This document shows positions 25,171 to 33,024 of a stretch of DNA of 64,000 bases, piece by piece. A model generated the notes under the pieces. That model was not told the origin of the DNA. It was given only the letters and a program-made list of their open reading frames with translations, and made no database searches. The stretch is from positions 248,001 to 312,000 of the forward strand of contig CAWKCV010000003.1 in the NCBI GenBank assembly GCA_963848205.1. The letters are read 5' to 3'. This stretch comes from BOG-908 sp963848205. GTDB lineage: Bacteria > Pseudomonadota > Alphaproteobacteria > Acetobacterales > Acetobacteraceae. A program made the position numbers and the translations under genes. Numbering within the stretch: position 1 is the first letter of the stretch; each line of letters opens with the position of its first letter.

Positions 25171-25584
25171 ATGCCGATGGTTACGATCGTAAGCCCCAGG
25201 CAGGCGTGGGACGCGTTGGCTGCCGACCCTGAAGCGCAACTGGTGGATGTTCGAACGCCAGGCGAATGGAACGCCATAGGTGTACCGGACCTGGACGAGA
25301 TGGGCAAAAAGCCGGCTTTGGTCGTGTGGCAATTTCCCGATGGCCGGGTTAACCGCGCTTTCCTGGAAGACCTCGCGGCGGCCGGGGTGCGGCCGGCGAG
25401 CCCGGTTTATTTCTTGTGCCGCAGCGGCGTGCGCAGCATGGCGGCGGCGGAATTCGCCGAGGATTCCGGGTTCGCGGCCTGCAGCAATGTGGCGTACGGG
25501 TTCGAGGGCGATCCGGACCGGATGGGGCGGCGTGGCGGGGTGAACGGGTGGCAGGCGGACGGGCTGGGCTGGCGCAAGCCGTAG
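25171..25584 (+). CDS. rhodanese-like domain protein
   Basis: 137 residues, preceded by CAGGAG five bases before the ATG. The rhodanese fold is visible in AQLVDVRTPGEWNAIGVPDL and in the active-site loop FLCRSGVRSMAAAEFA with the catalytic Cys. It would carry a persulfide in sulfur transfer or detoxification. The intergenic stretch before it (about 25,045-25,090) is AT-rich (ATATTTATATAAAG) and is a plausible promoter. Confidence 0.9.
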   Translation: MPMVTIVSPRQAWDALAADPEAQLVDVRTPGEWNAIGVPDLDEMGKKPALVVWQFPDGRVNRAFLEDLAAAGVRPASPVYFLCRSGVRSMAAAEFAEDSGFAACSNVAYGFEGDPDRMGRRGGVNGWQADGLGWRKP

Positions 25585-25619
25585 GGCGAGGCTTCGTTCG
25601 ACACGAAGAGGCCTCGCCC
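25584..25619. terminator. bidirectional hairpin terminator
   Basis: GGGCGAGGC pairs with GCCTCGCCC around an 18-nt loop that itself pairs (TTCGT / ACGAA). It sits between the rhodanese gene and the convergent lipoprotein gene. Confidence 0.7.
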
Positions 25620-25627
25620 TGCGCGCC

Positions 25628-25969
25628 TCAGACCCAGTGGCCAGGAACCCAGACGCCGCCCGGAGCCCAGTGCGGGCGGACCCAATGGTGATAGGCGGCC
25701 AGGCGCTGGACGTAGTGGCCGGGCACCCAGACATAGACGCCGCGCTCGAAGCGGTATTCGCCGGGCTGCCAGATGAAGCGCGGGCCGGGGGCGACGGGAA
25801 CGACCTCGACGCGTTCGGCGGGGATGGGCGGCGGGGCGTAGACCTGCGCCTGTACGGCAGGAGCCTGGACGACGGCGACAGGGGCCGGGGCGTCGGGGGC
25901 GACCACGCAGCCGGAGAGGCCGGTGGCGAGCAGGCAGGCAAGGGGGGTGATGCGCATGGGAAACCTCAT
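25628..25969 (-). CDS. YXWGXW-repeat lipoprotein
   Basis: 113 residues (or 109 from the second ATG at 25957). A lipobox (LLATGLSGC) makes it a predicted lipoprotein. The mature part has a Pro/Ala-rich stretch and then the repeats PGEYRFERGVYVWVPGHYVQ and WAPGGVWVPGHWV, the BcpO-related WxPGHW pattern of small envelope proteins. Function is unknown. It shares its terminal WVPGHW motif with the 11.3-kb secreted protein. Confidence 0.82.
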   Translation of the reverse strand: MRFPMRITPLACLLATGLSGCVVAPDAPAPVAVVQAPAVQAQVYAPPPIPAERVEVVPVAPGPRFIWQPGEYRFERGVYVWVPGHYVQRLAAYHHWVRPHWAPGGVWVPGHWV

Positions 25970-26037
25970 AGTCGGAGGTTTTGCCTAGCGGTTAGACGAC
26001 CGTCGGTCGAATGTCATATTGTGACTGCGAAATTCGT

Positions 26038-26084
26038 CCCTCGCTGCGGCCCTAAGGCAAGGCCATCAGCCGGCGCAGCGAGGG
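26038..26084. terminator. GC-rich hairpin beyond the cold-shock gene
   Basis: CCCTCGCTGCG pairs perfectly with CGCAGCGAGGG around a 25-nt loop that can form an inner GGCC hairpin. It lies just past HPR-A copy 12, downstream of the leftward cold-shock gene. Confidence 0.55.
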
Positions 26085-26085
26085 A

Positions 26086-26130
26086 ACAAAAGTTTTTCGG
26101 TCCTTGTCAGGGCAAGGACCGGTTGCCTTA
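26086..26130 (-). repeat. HPR-A repeat copy 12 (GC variant)
   Basis: CAAAAGTTTTTCGGTCC, then a GGTCCTTG / CAAGGACC stem with loop TCAGGG, and GGTTGCC. It keeps the family layout but the A/T run is replaced by a GC-richer loop. It ends at the stop of the cold-shock gene. Confidence 0.7.
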
Positions 26131-26331
26131 CGCCAGCTTCAGCGCCGAAGCTGCCTGCTTGCCACGCTCGGTCACCACTTCGTAGGACACTTTCTGTCCG
26201 TCCTTTACCGTGGTCATGCCCGCCGCCTGCACCGCAGTGATGTGCAGAAAAACGTCCTTGCCGCCGTCCTGCGGGGAGATGAATCCAAACCCCTTATCCG
26301 GGTTGAACCATTTTACCGTCCCGATCGCCAT
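26128..26331 (-). CDS. cold-shock protein (CspA family)
   Basis: 67 residues from the ATG at 26331 (an earlier in-frame ATG at 26337 adds two residues). RNP1 (KGFGFISPQ) and RNP2 (VFLHITAV) are intact, and the start (AIGTVKWFNPDKG) is classical. It is a single-strand nucleic-acid binding chaperone for mRNA. The upstream region up to the tRNA gene holds no other gene. Confidence 0.95.
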   Translation of the reverse strand: MAIGTVKWFNPDKGFGFISPQDGGKDVFLHITAVQAAGMTTVKDGQKVSYEVVTERGKQAASALKLA

Positions 26332-26482
26332 ACCCAAGTTACTCCAGTGGAAGACACAGCTTATAGACCCCGAAGGCGTGCGCGAATAGCCCCCGCTCTT
26401 GACAGGAGGGGCGGGGCATTCTTCAACCCGCCTTCGCGTGCGCGGCCACGCCTTTTGCGCCGTTCGCGGCGATGGGCGTCCG

Positions 26483-26559
26483 AGGGGTGTAGCTCAATTG
26501 GCTAGAGCGCCGGTCTCCAAAACCGGAGGCTGGGGGTTCGAGACCCTCCACCCCTGCCA
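26483..26559 (+). tRNA. trnW: tRNA-Trp (CCA anticodon)
   Basis: 77 nt including an encoded CCA end. The acceptor stem AGGGGTG pairs with CACCCCT, with discriminator G. The anticodon loop CTCCAAA carries CCA and the T arm contains GGTTCGAGACC. It stands before secE and nusG, the standard alphaproteobacterial order. Confidence 0.97.
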
Positions 26560-26646
26560 CGCACGCCATTGCTGAAAACTTGTACTGTCTTGGTTGTCGC
26601 CGCTTCTTTGTCCGCCGTCCGCACCGATCGTAAGGAACATCGCAAA

Positions 26647-26847
26647 TTGGCTTTCGCCCCCGTGAAATTCTTCCAGGAAGTGCGCGCGGAAGCGGCACGC
26701 GTGACCTGGCCCAGCCGGCGCGAGACGCTGATCACGACGGGCCAGGTGCTGGCGATGTCGGTGGTGACGGCGGCGTTCTTCTTCGGCGTCGACGTGGTGG
26801 CGGGCGCCATCGTGAAGGCGCTGTTCCTCAATACCGGCGCGCGTTGA
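26647..26847 (+). CDS. secE: preprotein translocase subunit SecE
   Basis: 66 residues with the family pattern FFQEVRAEAARVTWPSRRET followed by one membrane helix (TTGQVLAMSVVTAAFFFGVD). It is the essential clamp of the SecYEG channel in the inner membrane. The likely start is TTG at 26647, since AAGGA lies 11 bp upstream and this gives the normal length; earlier in-frame TTG codons would add up to 26 poorly conserved residues. It lies between tRNA-Trp and nusG. Confidence 0.93.
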   Translation: MAFAPVKFFQEVRAEAARVTWPSRRETLITTGQVLAMSVVTAAFFFGVDVVAGAIVKALFLNTGAR

Positions 26848-26883
26848 CCGACGGCCGTTCGAACTCAGGGATTTTGTAGGCAA

Positions 26884-27414
26884 ATGGCCAAGCGTTGGTA
26901 TGTCGTGCACGTGTATTCCGGCTTCGAGAAGAAGATCGCGACGCAGATCAAGGAGCAGGCCGAGCAGAAGGGCCTGGGCGACCAGATCGACGAAGTGCTT
27001 GTGCCGGCCGAGGAAGTCGTCGAAGTGCGGCGCGGGCAGAAGATCAATGCCGAGCATAAATTGTTCCCCGGCTATGTGCTGGTGAAGATGGAACTGACCG
27101 ATGACGCGTGGCATCTGATCAAGAACACGCCGAAGGTGACGGGATTTTTGGGCACCAAGCTGCGGCCGAGCCCGATCAGCGAGGCCGAGGCCGAGCGGAT
27201 CATGAAGCAGGCGCAGGATGGCGTGGATCATCCGCGCCGGAGCATCATCTTCGAAGTGGGCGAGCAGGTTCGGGTGGCGGACGGGCCGTTTACGAGCTTC
27301 AACGGGACGGTGGAGGAGATCGACGAGGAGAAGGGACGGTTGAAGGTTTCCGTTTCGATCTTCGGGCGGTCGACTCCCGTCGAGTTGGAGTACGGGCAGG
27401 TCGAGAAAGTCTAG
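26884..27414 (+). CDS. nusG: transcription termination/antitermination protein NusG
   Basis: 176 residues. The NGN domain starts with KRWYVVHVYSGFEKKIA and carries LFPGYVLVKMELTDDAW; a C-terminal KOW domain holds VGEQVRVADGPFTSFNG. It binds RNA polymerase and Rho or ribosomal protein S10. It follows secE after 36 bp. Unusually, rplK-rplA do not follow; two HPR-A repeats and a convergent gene do. Confidence 0.97.
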   Translation: MAKRWYVVHVYSGFEKKIATQIKEQAEQKGLGDQIDEVLVPAEEVVEVRRGQKINAEHKLFPGYVLVKMELTDDAWHLIKNTPKVTGFLGTKLRPSPISEAEAERIMKQAQDGVDHPRRSIIFEVGEQVRVADGPFTSFNGTVEEIDEEKGRLKVSVSIFGRSTPVELEYGQVEKV

Positions 27415-27415
27415 G

Positions 27416-27457
27416 CAAGGCCTTCTTTCTTGAAAGAAAGAAGCAAAGAACTTTTGA
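27416..27457 (+). repeat. HPR-A repeat copy 13 (after nusG)
   Basis: CCTTCTTTCTTGAAAGAAAGAAG hairpin, then CAAAGAACTTTTG. It starts right after the nusG stop. Confidence 0.88.
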
Positions 27458-27477
27458 TTCCAGGGCGCTTTAAATCA

Positions 27478-27520
27478 AGAGTTTTTTGGTTCTTTTTTTC
27501 AAAAAAGTACCTGCTTTCTT
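27478..27520 (-). repeat. HPR-A repeat copy 14 (facing copy 13)
   Basis: AGAGTTTTTTGGTTC and a T-run / A-run hairpin ending GTACCTGCTTTCTT. Together with copy 13 it makes a facing pair between the convergent nusG and SRPBCC genes. Confidence 0.85.
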
Positions 27521-27551
27521 ACTTCTCGGGTTTGCTGTGCCCGTGATTTTA

Positions 27552-27962
27552 TCAGGCCTGCTGCGCCAACAGCTTTTCCAGTTTGCCGAGGAATTGCGGC
27601 CAGCCGTATTGGGCGCCGCGGAAGGCTTGTTCCTGGTCGGGTTTGAAGCCGGTCTGTTCCACGCGCAGGTGGGTTCCGGTGGAAGAGGGCGTGAGGGTGT
27701 AGGTGACGACGCTCTCCAGACCCATGGCGTTCCAGCTATAGGTGAGCGTTCTGTTCGGCTCGATGGCGCGGACTTCGCAATCGACGGAGCCCCAGTCGGC
27801 GTGCAGGCCGAAGCGGCGGCCGATGGTCGGTTCGAAATCGGTTTTCATCAGCCATTCCGCGATGAGATGCGGCTGGGTGAGCGCGCGCCAGACTTTTTCG
27901 GGTGGGTAAGGCAGGTCGCGTTCGGTGACGACGGAGCGCGACGCGGCTTGTGTGTCGTTCAT
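27552..27962 (-). CDS. SRPBCC / AHSA1-type domain protein
   Basis: 136 residues. VTERDLPYPPEKVWRALTQP and HLIAEWLM open the activator-of-Hsp90-ATPase-like (AHSA1/START) fold, and GLESVVTYTLTPSSTGTHLRV closes it. In bacteria these proteins are commonly paired with ArsR regulators, as here: its ATG overlaps the ArsR TGA (ATGA). The ligand is unknown. Confidence 0.9.
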   Translation of the reverse strand: MNDTQAASRSVVTERDLPYPPEKVWRALTQPHLIAEWLMKTDFEPTIGRRFGLHADWGSVDCEVRAIEPNRTLTYSWNAMGLESVVTYTLTPSSTGTHLRVEQTGFKPDQEQAFRGAQYGWPQFLGKLEKLLAQQA

Positions 27963-28282
27963 TGATCCATCCTTTTCAGCAGGTCTTCGAGGTGGTCGAG
28001 GCGGGTTTCCCAGAAGCGGGCCATCTGGCGCGTCCAGTCGACGAGCGGGGCGAGCGAACTGATCTGGGCACTGTAATGGACCTGTCGGCCGGCCTGGCGA
28101 TCGAGCACGAGGCCGGCTTGCTTGAGTATGCCGAGATGTTTGGAGACGGCCGGCTGCGAGATGCCGGCATGCAGGGTGATGGCGCCTACGGTCTGCTCGC
28201 CTTCGCGGCACAGTCGCTCGAAGATGGCGCGCCGCGTCGGATCGGCGAGGCTTCTGAACAGCCCGGTGTGAGAGTCCTGCAT
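27959..28282 (-). CDS. ArsR-family transcriptional regulator
   Basis: 107 residues with a winged helix (LFRSLADPTRRAIFERL, then ISQPAVSKHLGILKQAGLV and DRQAGRQVHYSA). No cysteine metal site is present, so it is probably of the type that controls the adjacent SRPBCC gene. The genes overlap by 4 bp and are translationally coupled. Confidence 0.93.
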   Translation of the reverse strand: MQDSHTGLFRSLADPTRRAIFERLCREGEQTVGAITLHAGISQPAVSKHLGILKQAGLVLDRQAGRQVHYSAQISSLAPLVDWTRQMARFWETRLDHLEDLLKRMDQ

Positions 28283-28361
28283 AGGAAACGCATAACCACG
28301 TAGCTATGCGTGATTCATAGCTGGTCAGTCATGCGTTTGTCCATCACAAAACGCCCTCGAA

Positions 28362-28405
28362 ACAAAAGTTCTTTGCTTCTTTCTTTCAAGAAAGAAGACG
28401 TTTTC
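28362..28405 (-). repeat. HPR-A repeat copy 15
   Basis: CAAAAGTTCTTTGCTTC, then a TTCTTTC / GAAAGAA hairpin. It directly follows the TAA of the DUF4139 pseudogene (28406-28408). Confidence 0.88.
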
Positions 28406-30446
28406 TTAGATATCCAGCGCCCGAATGGCCTCGAGCAGCGCGTCGTGTGCGGTGGTGACGGCTTTGTTGGCCTGGTCGATGGCGGGCGTGAGCTGGGTGA
28501 TCTGGTCTCATCGGCGTCGAGCTGGCGGATGAGCCTGGTGTGGAGTGCGTCGCCTGGCTGGGTGGCTTTGAGGTTTTCGCGCAGGCGTTGTTCGTCGGTG
28601 TCGAGCGCGTCGCGCTGGGCGGTGAGCTGGTCGCGTTCTTCGGTGCGGGCGGATTGGGTGTTTTCCAGATCGGCGATATTGGCGATCGCGGCGCGTATGG
28701 CGGGGCTGGCGCCCTGTTCGTTGGCGATGTTGAGGAAGACGGGGACTGCGTCTTCGATACCGATCGATTGCGTTTCTGGCCGGTCGGTGCCGAGGCGGAC
28801 GGTTCGCGTCTCGGCGGGTTTGAGGTCGATGGCGAAGCGCCATGCGGTAGCGGTCTGTTCGGTGGGTTGGGGGAAGCCTTCGGCGATCGTGTCGGCGCTG
28901 TATTTGTGCAACTCGAGCAGCACGTGGCGGGGCTCGTTTTGCGGGGCTGTCAGGGTGATGCGGGAGATGGTGCGTCCGCGTCGGTCGATTTCGACCTGGC
29001 CGCGCTGCGCCTTGATGGCGGTGAGGACGGTATTGAACTCAGAATGCCACTCGATCGTAGTGCGCAGGTCCTGGGCGAAGGAGATCAGGCGGTCTTCGCC
29101 GGCGGGCAGGCCGTCGAGGCGGGCGTCGCCGGCGTAGGGGGCGTCGCCGCGAGCGTCGTAGAGGGTGAGGATCGGCGGGGAGGCTTTGCGGGGTGGCGTT
29201 GCGCAGGCGGATGGCGAAGATCGGGGGTGGGTTTCGTCGCGCTGCGCGATGTCGACGCGCCTGGCGGGCAGGTTGACGGTCGAGGATGGGGACGGAGGCG
29301 CTGTGGCCGGCGGCGAGTGTGATCGGGGTGGCGAGCGGGAATACGGTTTCCTCGGGACCTTCGGTGGCGGTGACGGTTTCAGAGGGGCGCGCCATTGCCG
29401 GGGGTGGTTGCACCACGATTTCGGGTGGCGGGATGAACGGCGGCGGCGGCGCGGCGAGTTGCGGTGCGGGTGCGGGAGCCGGCGAGAATGTGCGCAGGTT
29501 CATTGCCTGAGTCGCCGGCCTGGCCGGGTGTCGCGCGGGTGTCGACATCGGGCAGGAGGCGGCCGAGGACTTCGACCGGGACTTCGGGGCGGTCGACGAA
29601 ATAGCTGCGGTAGATGGCTTGGTGGAAGGTGACGGGGTTGCCGTATTGCAGCGTGAGGGCGACGCCGGACGAATCGGTGCCGGAATCGTTTTCCAGCGTG
29701 GCCAGCCTTGCAGGCGGGCGGTGGAATGGGCGGGGTCGGCGGTAAGCGTCTGGCAGGACGAGGCGGTAGGAGGCTTTCCAAAGGGGGGCCACGGCCACGT
29801 AGCCGACGCGGATCGTGCGGTGGCCGTGGCCCGCGGTGCGGATGGTGATGTGGCGGGCGTCCTGGCCGCTTTCGCGTTTGAGGGCGGCGAGCGCGCGGGC
29901 GATGCGGTCGCGCAAAGCGGGGTCGGCGACCTGGACGGAATTGGTGTCTTCGAGGACGAATTGTCTGAGCCCGTCGTCGGTGAGGACGCTGACGCGGGTG
30001 CGCGATTGTGTGGTGGGGGCGCCGTCCGGCGTGGTGCGGCCGGTGTTTTCCTGCACGGTTTCGGCCTGCATGAGGTGGCCGGTCATGGGGCGTGGGCCTT
30101 GGACGGTGATTTCGACCCCTTGCAGGCTGTTGAGGTAGGCGAGCGGGGAAGCGAGGCCTTCGGGGCCGAAGGGCACGTCGCCGAACGCGCTGTGGGTTTG
30201 GTCGCGGCCGGGAAGTTCGATGCCACCGATGCTGCCGGCATCGTCGAAGACGACGAGGGATTTGAGCACGTCGTCGACTTCGGAGAGTGGGACGTCGAGG
30301 CCGAGGGTCGCGGGGCCGTCCGCTTCGGCTTCGTATTCAAAATAGCCGACGCCGGCCGAGGAGAGCATGACGCGCTTCAGCGCGAGGTCGGATGCGTGCG
30401 CCGCGGAAGCGATGACGGCGAACGCTACGATTGGGAAGAGCTTCAT
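28406..30446 (-). pseudogene. DUF4139 domain protein gene with many frameshifts
   Basis: The pieces fit one DUF4139 protein. Signal peptide MKLFPIVAFAVIASAAHAS; N-terminal part intact to about 29,745; then TADPAHSTARLQGW in another frame; ATLENDSG ... VALTLQYGNPVTF back in the first; a shift near 29,500-29,545; then EETVFPLATPITLAAGHSA; another near 29,268; two around IFAIRLRNATPQSLP (29,215-29,180); and one near 28,505 before a normal-looking end (AIDQANKAVTTAHDALLEAI). That is at least six frame switches, mostly single-base, with little damage to the encoded residues. Either a recently dead gene or a stretch of sequencing errors; all other long genes here are intact. Confidence 0.8.
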
Positions 30447-30502
30447 GCCGCCGCGTCCTGTTTGTTGCCAGTGTAGACGCGACAGCCAGAGCTGCGAAAC
30501 AA

Positions 30503-30550
30503 CCAAAAGTTCTTTGCTTCTTTCTTTCAAGAAAGAAGACTCTTGCTTGC
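30503..30550 (-). repeat. HPR-A repeat copy 16
   Basis: CCAAAAGTTCTTTGCTTC, then a TTCTTTC / GAAAGAA hairpin. It ends at the stop codon of the gamma carbonic anhydrase gene (30551). Confidence 0.88.
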
Positions 30551-31120
30551 CTATGCTGGAGTGAGACCAAGCCTGAATCGTATCCCGTTCTGCACGTAAG
30601 CCGGCGCCGTCATCGCGTAGTGTGCCGCCTCCTCCTCGCTGAGCACGCGGACAAGTTTGGCAGGGGTGCCGGCCCAGAGTTCGCGGGGGCCGATGCGTTT
30701 GCCTGGGGTGAGCACGGCGCCGGCGGCGAGCATGCCGTGGGGTTCGATGGTGGCGCCGTCGAGCACGACGGCGGCCATGGCGACGAAGGCGTGGTCTTGC
30801 AGGGTGGCGGCGTGGATGATGGCCATGTGGCCGACGGTGACGTCCGAGCCGATGGTGCAGGCCATGTGCTCGCCGGGGTTTACGTGCAGGATGGAGCCGT
30901 CCTGGATGTTGGTGCGGGCGCCGATGGTGATGCGGTTGGTGTCGCCGCGCAGGATGCAGTTGAACCAGATGGTTGCCTGGGGGCCGATGTCGACGTCGCC
31001 GATGATGGTGGCGTTGGGTGCGATCCAGGCGTCGGGCGCGATGCGTGGGGTGACGCCGTCGAGCGACCAGATGGGGCCGGTCGCGTGGAGGGGTGTGTGC
31101 GGGGTGGGCGCGTCAGCCAT
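30551..31120 (-). CDS. gamma-type carbonic anhydrase family protein
   Basis: 189 residues folding as a left-handed beta-helix: APNATIIGDVDIGPQATIWFN, then CILRGDTNRITIGARTNIQDG and LHVNPGE. The RGD and the histidines of SDVTVGHMAIIHA correspond to the gamma-CA metal site. It may hydrate CO2 or act as a CaiE/YrdA-type acyltransferase-like protein. It starts 8 bp before the end of argC and is thus co-translated. Confidence 0.9.
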   Translation of the reverse strand: MADAPTPHTPLHATGPIWSLDGVTPRIAPDAWIAPNATIIGDVDIGPQATIWFNCILRGDTNRITIGARTNIQDGSILHVNPGEHMACTIGSDVTVGHMAIIHAATLQDHAFVAMAAVVLDGATIEPHGMLAAGAVLTPGKRIGPRELWAGTPAKLVRVLSEEEAAHYAMTAPAYVQNGIRFRLGLTPA

Positions 31121-32036
31121 GGGTGGGTTCCTCGGGCAGGTTGAGCATGAGGCGGAGGTTTTGCACCGCGGCGCCGGATGCACCTTTGCCGAGATTGTCG
31201 AGGCTGGCGACGAGGAGGGCCTGGTTGGCGGGTCCGGGCAGGATGTGGAGCTGCACGCGGTCGGTGTTGGCGAGGGTGTCGGGTTGCAGGCGGGCGGGGG
31301 TGGTGGCGGGGAGTTCGATGGTGGGGCTGGCGGCGTAGTGGGCGGCGAGGGTTGCGCGCAGGTCGGCCGCCGTGGGGCGGTTGGGGAGTTGGTCGAGGTG
31401 GAGGGGGATGCTGACGAGCATGCCCTGGGGGAAGTGGCCGACGGAGGGGACGAAGAGGGGGCGGGTGGACAGGCCTGCGTGGTGCATGATTTCGGGGGTG
31501 TGCTTGTGCTCGAGCGATAAGGCGTAGAGCTCGAAGGCGGGTCCGTGTTGGGTTTCGTGGGCTTCGATCATCTGGTGGCCGCCGCCGGAGTAGCCGCTGA
31601 CCGCGTTGATGGTGAGCGGGTGGCTGGCGGGGATGAGGCCGGCATCGACGAGGGGGCGGAGGAGGGCGATGGCGCCGGTGGCGTAGCAGCCCGGGTTGCT
31701 GACGTGGGTGGCGTTGGCGATGGCGGCGGGTTGGGTTTGGGTGAGTTCGGGGAAGCCATAGGTCCAGCCGGGGGAGGTGCGGTGGGCGGAGCTGGCGTCC
31801 AGGATGCGTGGGGCGTGGGCGTTCAGGGCGGTGGCGAGTTGGGTGGCTTGCCGGGCGGCGTCGTCGGGCAGGCAGAGGATGACGATGTCGGCTTCGGCCA
31901 TGAGGTTCTGGCGGGCCGCGGGGTTTTTGCGCTGGGTGGGATCGATGCTGAGGAGGTGGATGGGGAGGGTTGCGAGGCGTTGGCGGATACCGAGGCCGGT
32001 GGTTCCGGCTTCGCCGTCGATGAAGATGGTGGTCAT
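31113..32036 (-). CDS. argC: N-acetyl-gamma-glutamyl-phosphate reductase (type 2)
   Basis: 307 residues. The short form begins with IFIDGEAGTTGLGIRQRL (NADP-binding), carries the catalytic Cys in HVSNPGCYATGAIALL and the family motif INAVSGYSGGG. It reduces N-acetylglutamyl phosphate in arginine synthesis. Its ATG overlaps the stop of the small upstream gene (ATGA), and it runs into the gamma-CA gene. rpsI and rplM lie further upstream, a common order in this class. Confidence 0.96.
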   Translation of the reverse strand: MTTIFIDGEAGTTGLGIRQRLATLPIHLLSIDPTQRKNPAARQNLMAEADIVILCLPDDAARQATQLATALNAHAPRILDASSAHRTSPGWTYGFPELTQTQPAAIANATHVSNPGCYATGAIALLRPLVDAGLIPASHPLTINAVSGYSGGGHQMIEAHETQHGPAFELYALSLEHKHTPEIMHHAGLSTRPLFVPSVGHFPQGMLVSIPLHLDQLPNRPTAADLRATLAAHYAASPTIELPATTPARLQPDTLANTDRVQLHILPGPANQALLVASLDNLGKGASGAAVQNLRLMLNLPEEPTHG

Positions 32037-32299
32037 GAAGCGTTGGTAGGCGGGAAGGTGGCGGTGACTTCGATTTGGCCGACTATGGCGTCGACGGCGA
32101 AGCGGGTGGCGTGGCCGCCGCCGCGTGGGGCATTCCAGTCGCGGGCGATCTGGATGGCGTAGGCTTCGGTCAGGACCGGGTAGAAGATTGGTAGTTCGGG
32201 CAGGCGCGGCGGGAAGCGGCGCATGCCGGATGCCTGGATGAGTTCCAGTTCGCGTGGGCCGACGGGGCGCCAGAGTGTTGTCAGATTGCCGGCGGGCAT
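32033..32299 (-). CDS. small conserved protein (annotated in relatives as ADP-ribosylation/crystallin J1)
   Basis: 88 residues from the ATG at 32299. TTLWRPVGPRELELIQAS, RRFPPRLPELPIFYPVL and YAIQIARDWNAP are the conserved blocks of a small family in proteobacteria, often named after crystallin J1 although no ADP-ribosylhydrolase site is visible. Function is unknown. It is overlapped by argC at its stop (ATGA), so the two are coupled. Confidence 0.8.
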   Translation of the reverse strand: MPAGNLTTLWRPVGPRELELIQASGMRRFPPRLPELPIFYPVLTEAYAIQIARDWNAPRGGGHATRFAVDAIVGQIEVTATFPPTNAS

Positions 32300-32361
32300 G
32301 GCTCGACCATACAGCGTGATCGGCGACGAGGTAACCGCGTTCGAGACGGTCGTGAGCGGCC

Positions 32362-32865
32362 TTACTTTAGGACGGATGCGACTTTGTCGGCGGCCTGGTT
32401 GTCGGTGGGTTTGGCGTCGGGGGTGCCGATGTCGACGAGGATTTTCCATTCGCCGGCTGGAGTTTTGTGCCAGGTGTCGGCGTAGCGGCCGGTGACGATG
32501 GGTTTGCGGGTTTTGAGATTGACGAGGACCCAGTCGCCGGTGGTGCCGGCCATGTCGCCGCTGGCGGCGCCCCAGGCGGCGGTGGGGACCCACCAGAGCT
32601 TTGTGCCAGGAGGGTTGAGCTCGGCCAGCGCGGGAGTCATGGCGGCGGCGCCGATGAGGGGCTTTGTGCCGTCGAAGATGCGGCCTTCTTTCTGGTCGAT
32701 GTAGGCGGTGAAGGCGGCAGGGGCGCCGTGGGCGAGCGACATGGCGGCGAAGGCCTGGTCGGCCTGCATGGCGGCGGCGGCGGTTTTTTGGCGCGCGGTG
32801 ACGGGGTCCGCGTGAGCGGGGAGGCTGGCGGCCAGAAGCGCCGCGGCTAGAGCTGGGGCTTTCAT
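32362..32865 (-). CDS. secreted NTF2-like (SnoaL/DUF4440-type) protein
   Basis: 167 residues. A signal peptide (MKAPALAAALLAASLPAHA) is followed by AMQADQAFAAMSLAHGAPAAF, and a cone-shaped NTF2-like domain ends in YADTWHKTPAGEWKILVDIG. The WK(I/V)L...DIG closing strand is typical of the DUF4440 family. Ligand unknown. It lies between rpsI and the argC run, separated from rpsI by a pair of HPR-A repeats. Confidence 0.82.
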   Translation of the reverse strand: MKAPALAAALLAASLPAHADPVTARQKTAAAAMQADQAFAAMSLAHGAPAAFTAYIDQKEGRIFDGTKPLIGAAAMTPALAELNPPGTKLWWVPTAAWGAASGDMAGTTGDWVLVNLKTRKPIVTGRYADTWHKTPAGEWKILVDIGTPDAKPTDNQAADKVASVLK

Positions 32866-32896
32866 GAGGCGAATGTTGCACTCATGGAAAAGATAG

Positions 32897-32938
32897 GCAA
32901 GCAGTCCTTTTTTAAAAAAAAGGACCAAAAAACTTTGA
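32897..32938 (+). repeat. HPR-A repeat copy 17 (left half of a composite)
   Basis: GCAGTCCTTTTTTAAAAAAAAGGAC, then CAAAAAACTTTG. Its GC box continues into a central inverted repeat shared with copy 18. Confidence 0.88.
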
Positions 32939-32978
32939 TCCGCTGTCGCGTGCTCGTGGTGAGCATTGCGACAGCGGA
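32938..32978. repeat. central inverted repeat of the HPR-A composite
   Basis: TCCGCTGTCGC pairs with GCGACAGCGGA around GTGCTCGTGGTGAGCATT, whose ends (GTGCTC / GAGCAT) also pair. It joins copies 17 and 18 into one about 128-bp inverted repeat and shows what the full element may look like. Confidence 0.85.
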
Positions 32979-33024
32979 CCAAAAGTCTTTTGCTTCTTTT
33001 CTTCGGAAAAGAAGGCCTTTCTTT
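32977..33024 (-). repeat. HPR-A repeat copy 18 (right half, after rpsI)
   Basis: CCAAAAGTCTTTTGCTTC, then a TTTTC / GAAAA hairpin and GGCCTTTC. It ends at the rpsI stop. Confidence 0.88.

Noticed and set aside
26399..26430. TTGACA promoter for tRNA-Trp
   Set aside because: The TTGACA at 26,399 has no acceptable -10 at 16-18 bp, so not listed as a promoter.
28406..30446. Programmed frameshifting in the DUF4139 gene
   Set aside because: Too many shifts in both directions and no slippery heptamers seen; decay or sequence error is simpler.
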